A stretch of DNA of 64,000 nucleotides from CAWUKT01 sp963923035 (GTDB taxonomy: Bacteria; Bacteroidota; Bacteroidia; J057; JADKCL01): assembly GCA_963923035.1 (NCBI GenBank), contig CAWUKT010000021.1, positions 24,364 to 88,363 of the forward strand. Direction: 5' to 3'. Below are positions 24,939-32,700 of this stretch, one piece after another. Made by a program: the position numbers and the translations under genes. Each line of letters starts with the position of its first letter. Position 1 is the stretch's first letter. The notes under the pieces were generated by a model. It saw only the letters and a program-made list of their open reading frames with translations, was not told where the DNA came from and ran no database searches.

Positions 24939-26294
24939 ATGGATTGGCAGCTGACCCGGAAGGAGATCAAGGCGTACAACAAGAAACGGCCGCGCAAAGC
25001 CCGGAAATCGATTTGCCATGCCCCGGCCCGGAGCCTCTACTTCGGGAAACGGGGCGAGATCATGGTCTGCTGCACCAACCGCAGCCACCTCGCCGGTCGC
25101 TATCCCGAGATGTCCATCCGCGAATGCTGGGAAAGCGCCCAGGTCATGAAGATCCGCGAGGCGCTCAAGACCGGGGACATGTCGAACGGCTGCCAAATCT
25201 GCTACCACATCGTCCGCAGCGGGAATTACCAGAACATGATGGGGCGCATCTACGACCGCATCCCCGCCAACCGCAACGGCTACCCAACCCGGTTCGACTT
25301 TGAGCTCACGAATACCTGCAACCTCGAATGCGTGATGTGCCGGGGCGAGCTGTCCTCGTCCATCCGACGCAACCGGGACCAATTGCCCGCCATTCCATCC
25401 CCCTACGACGACGCATTCCTCCGCCAACTGGAAGAGTTCATCCCCCACCTCTCCGAGTCCTACTTCGCGGGCGGTGAACCCTTCCTCATCAAGCAATACC
25501 TCGAGATCTGGGACCGCATGGCCGTCCTCAACCCCGGCCATCACCTCTCCGTCCAGACCAATGCCACCATCCTCACCGACCGCATTCGGAAGATCCTCGA
25601 CAAATTGCCCATGAGCATCGCGGTGTCCATCGATTCGGTCCAGGCGGAGCGACTGGAGTCCATCCGCGTGAACGCCAAGTGGGATACCGTGCTCGGCCAT
25701 ATCCATGAATTCAAGGCCTATTGCGACCGGGTCGGGACGCAATTGACCATTTCCTATACCCCGATGACCCTGAATTGGATGGAGCTGCCGGACGCCATTG
25801 AGTTCTGCAACCGCCTCGGCATCGACATCTATTTCAACCATTTGTCCTACCCCCGCCACCTCGCGTTCAATTCCCTGAAGGCGAAAAAGCTGCGGGAGAT
25901 TTCGGCGTTCCTCCACCGCTACGATCCCCCGGCCCAATGGCTGGCCAACCGGAAGTCCTACCTGGATTTGGTGGCGCAGATCGACTATTGGTTGCGGGAG
26001 GCGGAGGAAAAGGAACGGGCAGGGGTGACGCCGACCGGCCTCCGGGACGACCAATGGTTCGACGCGCTGGAACGGTACCTGCACAAGGAGCATGGGGCCG
26101 GGAAGGCGGATGCACTGTTTCACGAGATCGAAGGCTCGATTCTGGGCATTCTGGAATCCTTGCCGGGGGACAGCAGCCGGGACCGGCTCTGGGAGCATCT
26201 GGGGACGGTGGGTTTCCCGTCTATGGTGGCCTTCGTGCCGGGCAAATCACAGGCGGAGTTGCAGGCGGCCTTGCGGACGGCGGTTCAACTTTAG
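24939..26294 (+). CDS. Twitch-type radical SAM protein
   Basis: The 451-aa product contains the radical SAM motif in TNTCNLECVMCRGE (CxxxCxxC, about residue 129) and glycine-rich SAM-binding YFAGGEPFLI. An N-terminal stretch with further Cys (ICHAPARSLYF, EIMVCCTNRS, GCQICYH) resembles the twitch/SPASM-like auxiliary cluster seen in twitch-domain radical SAM proteins. These enzymes modify peptides, carbohydrates or small molecules; the substrate is unknown. It starts 3 bp after the HTTM-like gene, so the two form one operon. The start at 24939 is the first ATG after that stop. Confidence 0.85.
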   Translation: MDWQLTRKEIKAYNKKRPRKARKSICHAPARSLYFGKRGEIMVCCTNRSHLAGRYPEMSIRECWESAQVMKIREALKTGDMSNGCQICYHIVRSGNYQNMMGRIYDRIPANRNGYPTRFDFELTNTCNLECVMCRGELSSSIRRNRDQLPAIPSPYDDAFLRQLEEFIPHLSESYFAGGEPFLIKQYLEIWDRMAVLNPGHHLSVQTNATILTDRIRKILDKLPMSIAVSIDSVQAERLESIRVNAKWDTVLGHIHEFKAYCDRVGTQLTISYTPMTLNWMELPDAIEFCNRLGIDIYFNHLSYPRHLAFNSLKAKKLREISAFLHRYDPPAQWLANRKSYLDLVAQIDYWLREAEEKERAGVTPTGLRDDQWFDALERYLHKEHGAGKADALFHEIEGSILGILESLPGDSSRDRLWEHLGTVGFPSMVAFVPGKSQAELQAALRTAVQL

Positions 26295-26303
26295 CTACGG
26301 GGA

Positions 26304-26351
26304 GAATGTGCCAATGTGCAAATTTTTCAATGTGCCAATTGGGGGAAATGG
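26304..26351 (-). repeat. Extragenic AT-rich repeat, copy 1 (minus orientation)
   Basis: On the minus strand this reads approximately CCCCCAATTGGCACATT-GAAAAATTTGCACATTGGCACATT. It matches copies at 57218, 60623 and 60687. It lies in the spacer after the radical SAM gene; the remainder of 26295-26449 holds nothing that I recognise. Confidence 0.6.
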
Positions 26352-26449
26352 GTGAATGTGGACGTGAATTGATGTGCCAATGAAGGTATTGGCGAGGTGG
26401 GAAGCTGGCGCTTGATTGACTGACAAACCGAAACCATTCTACTTGGGAC

Positions 26450-27469
26450 TTATTTTGATTGGAGCCACTGGAGGGCTTGTTGGAGGCATTGGTCGTCGTC
26501 GCTGAGGGGAGTGGGGACAAAGGGGCATTCGACGTCGACGGGGACGTACTGGTTGTAAATGGTGCCGTTGCGGTCCTGGTAATAGCTGACGGAGATGGTC
26601 ATGGCGGTCGTCTCGTCGATGACATGCCAGTCGGTGACGGTAACCAGGCCCTGGGTTTTCTCTCCGAAGAATCGGGTATCGGGGCGGTCTTTCAGGATCA
26701 CGGCAATGGCCTCGCCGGAACTGGCCGTGTACAGGCTCGTCAGAACCGCAATCTTGGGTTGGCCTTTGGCCCGGCATTTTTCTTCCAGCCCCACCGTATA
26801 GTCATCGTAGTAGAAATCTGCGTCTTCGTATCGCCACACTGCATTTTCCTCCGGGGTCAATCCCGCCGCGCCGCCCACCGGTCCATCCCCCAGCAGCGCC
26901 GCAATGCCTTCCGCCATCGGGAACATGTTTCCGCCCCCATTGTACCGCAGATCGATCACCCACTCTTTTGCCCCCGCCTCCACCAAACGACAGACCTCCT
27001 CCTGGATGTCCCGCGTCATCTGTTCATTGTCCCCCATTGGCAGGCCCACAATCCGAACATAGCCCACCCGGTCCTCCAATAGGGTGGCGCGGAAAGGATA
27101 GACCTGTCCCATCTGAACGTCGCGGAAAATCTCCCCGTCCAGGTTCGCCAGATGGGGTTTTGTATCAGGGGAGGAGTAGTGGGCGAGGATTTGGCCGTTG
27201 TGGATGATCCGGCCGTGGCCATCGCCGAGGGCCCCCAACAGGTAAATCAATCCCGGCCGGAGTTCTTCCACGGTGGTGGCTTTGGCCACCATGCCCCGCA
27301 TCAACTCTTTTTGAAGCGGCCAGTCGACCACCTTTTCGCGGTACATGGAGGCTTCTTCGGCGTGGGCCACGATCTGGTCAAATACCTCCTGGGGAGACAA
27401 TTTCTCCTGACCAAACAGTTGGGCGGAGTGGAGGGTGAGCAGGAGGAACAACAGGGCGTACAATTTCAT
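26450..27469 (-). CDS. S41-family (C-terminal processing type) serine peptidase, exported
   Basis: The start at 27469 gives a signal peptide (MKLYALLFLLLTLHSAQLFGQ); the 80 codons upstream in frame are Pro/Arg-rich and not gene-like. The 339-aa mature-type protein has the S41 core: VGYVRIVGLP, WVIDLRYNGGGNMFPM and the catalytic Ser region TASSGEAIAV, with GEKTQGLVTV following. No PDZ domain is evident, so it is a short S41 form. It should act in the periplasm on protein termini. It is divergent from the Fib_succ_major lipoprotein gene, with 234 bp between them in which I see no clear element. Confidence 0.87.
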   Translation of the reverse strand: MKLYALLFLLLTLHSAQLFGQEKLSPQEVFDQIVAHAEEASMYREKVVDWPLQKELMRGMVAKATTVEELRPGLIYLLGALGDGHGRIIHNGQILAHYSSPDTKPHLANLDGEIFRDVQMGQVYPFRATLLEDRVGYVRIVGLPMGDNEQMTRDIQEEVCRLVEAGAKEWVIDLRYNGGGNMFPMAEGIAALLGDGPVGGAAGLTPEENAVWRYEDADFYYDDYTVGLEEKCRAKGQPKIAVLTSLYTASSGEAIAVILKDRPDTRFFGEKTQGLVTVTDWHVIDETTAMTISVSYYQDRNGTIYNQYVPVDVECPFVPTPLSDDDQCLQQALQWLQSK

Positions 27470-27703
27470 CGTCGGGGGTATTGGGAATGTCTGGACCGCT
27501 GACCTACTCCGGCGGTTCCGGTCATGGGAAAGCCGCTGGGGGCAGGTGCTGGCGGGTGGGGGACGGTATCTTTGGGGCTGTGCGTCGGGCAGTGAGTAGT
27601 CATCTCGAGGGAGGAAGATACGGAGGAAAATTGAATTGGTCTGTACCGGAAAAGGAGGAGCGGGGGAAGGGAAATGGGGGAGAAATTGTTTTATTGAAGG
27701 CCT

Positions 27704-28405
27704 ATGCATCTACGAAATTGCTTCTCGCTCCTGGTAGTGGGCCTGGTCATGGCCCTGGGTTGTGCCCGCGAACCGGCGCAGGAATCCACGCCGGACCCGC
27801 AGCTGACCCAGGTAGTGGCCCAGACCTCGGAGCCTATCGACCTTTCTTCCGTCACCATCGGCGACCTGACCTGGACCGCCCGCAATCTGGCGGTGACCCA
27901 GTTCCGCAATGGCGATCCCATTCCCCATATCGAGGACGAAGCGGCTTGGGAGAAGGCCAGCCGGAACCAGCAACCGGCCTGGTGCTACCACCAAAATGAC
28001 CCGGCCAAGGGGGAGGCCTGGGGCGTGCTCTACAATTGGTATGCGGTCACCGACCGGCGGGGACTCGCCCCCGAAGGTTGGCACGTGCCCACCAAGGAGG
28101 AACTGAATGCCCTCCTGGACGCCCTCGGCGGCAGCACGCCCGCGGGTAAACTCCTCAAGGATCCGATCGCCTGGGAGGAAGCCGATCCCATCGGCTTCTC
28201 GGGCTTTGATGCCCCGCCGTCAGAAGGACGCTTCGACGATGGCGACTGGATCGATTTCGATGGCATCGCCTACTTCTGGGGCGCCACCCCCGGCAATGGC
28301 CGGGGTGCGACCTACATGGCCATCGCCGCCAACGACCCAGATGCCGTGGTGGCCTCGCACCTGAACCGGGGCTACGGATTTGCGGTGCGTTTGGTGCAGG
28401 ATTGA
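27704..28405 (+). CDS. Fibrobacter-succinogenes-major-domain lipoprotein
   Basis: This 233-aa lipoprotein (signal MHLRNCFSLLVVGLVMALGC) contains the Fib_succ_major domain: VTIGDLTWTARNLAV, YNWYAVTDRRGLAPEGWHVPTKEE, AGKLLKD and a C-terminal GYGFAVRLVQD. The domain is abundant in surface and exported proteins of Bacteroidota and Fibrobacteres, with a C-lectin-related fold; its ligand is unknown. It probably sits on the outer membrane. Confidence 0.85.
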   Translation: MHLRNCFSLLVVGLVMALGCAREPAQESTPDPQLTQVVAQTSEPIDLSSVTIGDLTWTARNLAVTQFRNGDPIPHIEDEAAWEKASRNQQPAWCYHQNDPAKGEAWGVLYNWYAVTDRRGLAPEGWHVPTKEELNALLDALGGSTPAGKLLKDPIAWEEADPIGFSGFDAPPSEGRFDDGDWIDFDGIAYFWGATPGNGRGATYMAIAANDPDAVVASHLNRGYGFAVRLVQD

Positions 28406-28983
28406 GGGGAAAATGGGCAGGGGAGAAGCTGCCGCTTAGATATTATCCCGGTGTTAATCCATGTAAACTTAATGTAAAGCCCCAAAATGGGCCACCACGG
28501 AATATTTGGTGATAAGGGTCAGGGGCGAAATATTCCGACTGTTTTCTGGAAGATCTTCAAAGATAGGTGGGAGGTCCCAACGCGAAGGTAAATTAGCCCT
28601 AGGCCGAGGTAAATTAATTCGGGTACGGCCCCAAATTAATTTGGGGCTGAGGTGAATTCGCCCAGCCCAATGGTGAATTCATTTGGGTCATGACCCAAAT
28701 TGGCCCAACGCTGAAGTAAATTGGCCCTACGCAAAGGCGAATGAATTTGGGGGCATACCCAAATTGGTCCAGCGTCGAGGTGAATTGGCCCAGCTCGATG
28801 GTAAATGAATTCAGGTACCGACCCGAATGAACTCACCTTTCCGTTGGGACGGGCAAGCATTCCCCCCGGCCTCATTTCCCGCCCCGCCAAATGAATTTAC
28901 CTGACCACCCAATCATTTTCCCTTTCCCGGGGCCGGTCCTGGTTGTTTCCCGGCTTCATTTCCCTTTTCCCCACCTCAGTTCT
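28406..28983. other. Gene-free spacer holding a degenerate tandem repeat array
   Basis: This 578-bp spacer between convergent genes contains the four-unit repeat array annotated separately. The first 165 bp and the last 150 bp show no ORF or hairpin that I trust. Confidence 0.6.
28573..28835. repeat. Four degenerate 57-72-bp tandem repeats with internal palindromes
   Basis: Units begin near 28573, 28645, 28702 and 28766, each with the core GGYCCARCG-n-GAGGTRAATTGGCCC and a palindromic end of the type AAATTTGGGT-nn-ACCCAAATT. In unit 2 the end is a perfect 20-bp palindrome (28681-28700, ATTTGGGTCATGACCCAAAT). The units remain open in one minus-strand frame and would encode a repetitive peptide, but there is no gene-like start or context. 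Confidence 0.65.
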
Positions 28984-29559
28984 TCATTTCACCACGCCGC
29001 GTCCCCGTCGGAACTGGTCCACCATGTGTCGGAGCTGGTCGAAGTAGTCGGTGAGCCATTCCCGGTTGAGGGTATGGTCGTTGATTTGGAGGTAGAAATT
29101 TTCGATGCTGAGGTTGAGGACCATTTCGGTGAGTTCGGCGCGGGGATCGAGGCCGAGGGTCTTGGACCAGAGCGGGATGATGGCGACGACGACTTCGGTG
29201 GCGGTCTGTTCGAGGCAGGCGTCAAAGTCGGGGCGGTCGCGGTGGAAGCGGAGTTGGCGGTGGAAGAGGAGGTCGGTTTTGTGGTCGAGGATGACGGTGA
29301 TGAGCTCGTCGATGGTTTGGCAGCGGCTTTCCTTCTCGGCCATGAGGCGGGCGCGCTGGAGGTGGTAGGTGAGGAGCCACTCGGTGAAGACTTCGAGGTC
29401 GGCGAAGTGGTGGTAGAAGGAGGACTTGTTTTTGCCGACGGCGCGGGCGAGCGGCTCGACGCGGAGGGCAAGGGGCCCATCGGCGGCGACGGTGGCATAT
29501 CCCTCCTGGAGCCAGGGGAGCATTTTGGTGCTGATCTCGGATTGGGTGACGGGAAACAT
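28984..29559 (-). CDS. TetR/AcrR-family transcriptional regulator
   Basis: The start at ATG 29559 gives a 191-aa protein of typical TetR length. The N-terminal HTH is visible in LQEGYATVAADGPLALRVEPLARAVGKNKSSFYHHFADLEVF, where SSFYHHFAD is the TetR recognition-helix signature. The C-terminal ligand domain (LGLDPRAELTEMVLNLSIENFYLQI) gives no clue to the ligand. It is divergent from the giant adhesin gene; no obvious TetR palindrome was found between them. Confidence 0.87.
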   Translation of the reverse strand: MFPVTQSEISTKMLPWLQEGYATVAADGPLALRVEPLARAVGKNKSSFYHHFADLEVFTEWLLTYHLQRARLMAEKESRCQTIDELITVILDHKTDLLFHRQLRFHRDRPDFDACLEQTATEVVVAIIPLWSKTLGLDPRAELTEMVLNLSIENFYLQINDHTLNREWLTDYFDQLRHMVDQFRRGRGVVK

Positions 29560-29603
29560 GGGTACAAGATAGGTTTTTTCGGGTCTTGGCGGAGGGCATT
29601 TTC

Positions 29604-29628
29604 GTTGACAATGCCGGAAATCTGTTAT
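29604..29628 (+). promoter_or_regulatory. GTTRAC-N14-GTTAT motif, copy 1
   Basis: GTTGAC, 14 bases containing CCGGAAA, then GTTAT. It is 170 bp upstream of the adhesin start and is the most distant copy from a gene. Confidence 0.5.
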
Positions 29629-29704
29629 GGTGCTGAGTGGCTGTAGGGGGCGATTTTGGGGGTGTTGGGGGCGGAAAAAGGGGGGCAAGAGGGGGGCAAA
29701 GTCT

Positions 29705-29729
29705 GTTAACGGAGCGGGAAAATCGTGAA
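29705..29729 (+). promoter_or_regulatory. GTTAAC-N14-GTgAa motif, copy 2 (degenerate)
   Basis: GTTAAC, 14 bases ending GGGAAAATC, then GTGAA, with the same spacing as the other copies. It lies 69 bp upstream of the adhesin ATG at 29798. Confidence 0.5.
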
Positions 29730-29797
29730 GGGAAAGGTGGGGGGGAATGGGGATGTTGGAGCGTGACAATTTTTTAGGACCCGAAACCAATTTGACT

Positions 29798-32700
29798 ATG
29801 AAGACACACACGCTATGTATCCCGTTGTTTTGTTTGCTGATGTGGGGGGGCGGAATGGTGTGGGGGCAATTTTCGATTACCAGCATTACTGCCGTCAATC
29901 CCAGTTCCCAGCCGGGAAATGGAGACTTCTGCGCGGGGACGGAGATTGATATTGTAGGCCAAGGCTTTGACGACCCTATCAACTATACCTATGAGGTGGA
30001 AATTGATGGTGACCCTCATTCATTTACCCGAATTGCGCCGACGATTTTTCGGTGTCGGATCGATGAGACCTTGTCGGGGAATAAGCAAAATGTAACTGTC
30101 ATCCGAACCCACAAGACCAATAACACCCCCCCGGACGGGGTCACGAAGAAAATTGACATTGTAGGCTTGGTGGAGGTGAGTTATCCGGTCACTGAGTTTT
30201 GCTCTGATCCCAATGCCTCTATTGTTCCAAGCTATAATGGTGGAGGAGCAGGGGATGTCACTTTTACCTGTAACCAGTGCCAATTTGTTTCCCTCCAGAC
30301 GAATGGGCCAGGCAATGGGACGCTGACACCTGCGCAGGTGAATGGGACAAGTTCCTATACGGTACAGGTAAGCTATACCCAGGTAGGATGCGCTGAGAAC
30401 ACCGAGACCTTTAATCTGACCCAGCGCCCTTCTCCAGGGATTTCGGAGTTTTATTATACGCTGCCGGGTAGCTCAACTCAGGTGAACAAATTTTGCCGAA
30501 CAATGGACCCCAACCCGGTGGTGAATGCTTCCCCATTAGGACAGTCCTACAACTTTCAGGCTGCACCGGGAAACCCATCATCGGTGGGAAAAACTCTGTT
30601 CCTGAACAACTCCAACGGTGTTTTTGCCTTGAATTCCTCTGATCCGGGAACCTACGAGGTGACCTTCAATCCAGATCCTGACTTTTGCAAAACGCCTTTT
30701 TCCCAGACCATTACCATTCACGACCCTGACCAGGTCCAGGTGGATTATGTTCAATCAGTGTACTGTAAGAATGATGCCAACCCGATTGCGATGGTCAATT
30801 CCCCCTCAGGAGGCCAGTTTGAGGTGCCGACGGGTTCGGGGATCGTCTTTGCGGATTTGACTACCGGAGAGATTGACATCACTCAATCCCTGAACAGCGG
30901 CTTGGGGCCTCAATTTGATTGGGCCTATCGGACCAGTGGGGATTGTCCGGTATTGGTGGGCGGTACGGTCAGTATTCATGAAGTTACGGCTGGGTTCAGC
31001 CTGCCCGATTCGGTTTGTCTGGCGGGAGGGGATATCCTGGCAACAGGCATTCAGGGACCGGGCGAGTTTTCGGTTCAGGGGCCCAATAATTTCTCTTTGT
31101 CGGGCATTGACAACGATGATCGGGATATCATATTCGCCTCTCAATTGGATTTGTTTGATCCTCTGAACAGCGGGACGGGGGTGTATACGGTCACCTATGA
31201 CATGGATTATGACCAGGGGAGTTGTACGGATGTCTATCAGGAGACGATCAAAGTGGTGGCGCCGGAAGTGCCGACCTTTGGTTATGGCGGGGGACCGTTT
31301 TGTACGGTTGACAATACCTTGTATTCCCCCAACCTCTCCTCCACCAATCCTTCATTTTCGCCTGTGGGTTATCAATCCTTACCGGCTGCGGGGATAGCTT
31401 TGAATGCCTCGACGGGAGTCATTGATCCGTTCAGTAGCATCCTCCCAGGAACCTATACCATACAATTGGACTACCTGTCTAATGGTTGCCCCAAGACCAT
31501 TTCTGATACGGTGACCATTCAGCTGCCCCAGCCGACTTTGCTGAACTATACAGGCCAAACGGCGATCAATGGGCGGATCAGTCTGTGTGGGAATGGACAG
31601 GTGGTGGTGCCGGATGCGGGGATTGGAGTAACGGGAACGTACAGTTGGCAGGCCTCTCACAGTGGTCAACTTCATTTGAATTCCAATACGGGAAATATAG
31701 ACCCCGGACAGTCTGATCCGGGTAGTTATACGGTGACCTTTGTCCCTGGGATTAGTTTTTGTAAACAGACCGCTGCCCTGACAGTCGAAATCATCGATTT
31801 GAATGCTTCGATTGTCTATCCCCAGTGGGAGTACTGTGAAGGAGATCTCCAATTGCCCGTACCCAACTCCCTTGGCTTCAATCCCGACAGTATTGTTTAT
31901 TTTCTGGATCCGGTGCTGAGTACGGGAGTGCTTACGAACAATCAGATGGATCCTGCAACCGGTCGGTTTAACATCAATCTGGTTCCATCGGGGGACTACT
32001 ATGTTAAATGTTCGCTTCAGTACCAAGGCTGTTCCACGGTCCTGACGGCTGCGAATCCCGTGGTGGTCAAAAAGCCAGCCCAGCTCTCTTTTGTACTTGA
32101 CTCGGTGGATATTTGCGGTTTGTATCCCGACAATATTGGATTTACAGCGGCACCGGGCGACCCTGGATCGGTAGTGTCCTATATTTCGAGTTCGTCTGAT
32201 TTTTCCATCGACTCCCTGACCTCAATGATTTCTTATACGGGTGGGGGCAGTCCGGGGACCCATACGTTTGAATACAGCTATGAATCCAATGGCTGTCCCG
32301 GTACGAGTACGGCCACCTTGGAGTTGGATGCACCATCGTCCTATTCATTTGATTATGGGAATGCCCTTGGGCCGGCCATTCTCTGTGAGAATGGGGGAAG
32401 TACTTCACCCCAGCTATCTCTTTCTATTCCCGGAACCTTTTCCTATACCAGTTTTCAGCCCGGTGGGACTTTGGACCTGAGTATGTCAGGCGTAATCAAT
32501 CCCCAAAACTCGAATCGGGGGACATATGAAGTGACCTTTATTCCGGACCCAGGATTGTGTTACGAGCCGGACAGTGTTGAGGTGAGCATCGAGGGGATCG
32601 ATTTTTTCTTTACCTACGGAGCCGGCGGGCACTGCACCAACGGAGGTGCTTTCTTCCCGACGACTTCAAGCACCAGCGGCCTGGCCACTACTTATTGGAT

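Noticed and set aside
28636..28890. Repetitive 84-codon open frame on the minus strand
   Set aside because: It only reflects the tandem repeat array being free of stops in one frame; no promoter, signal peptide or family.
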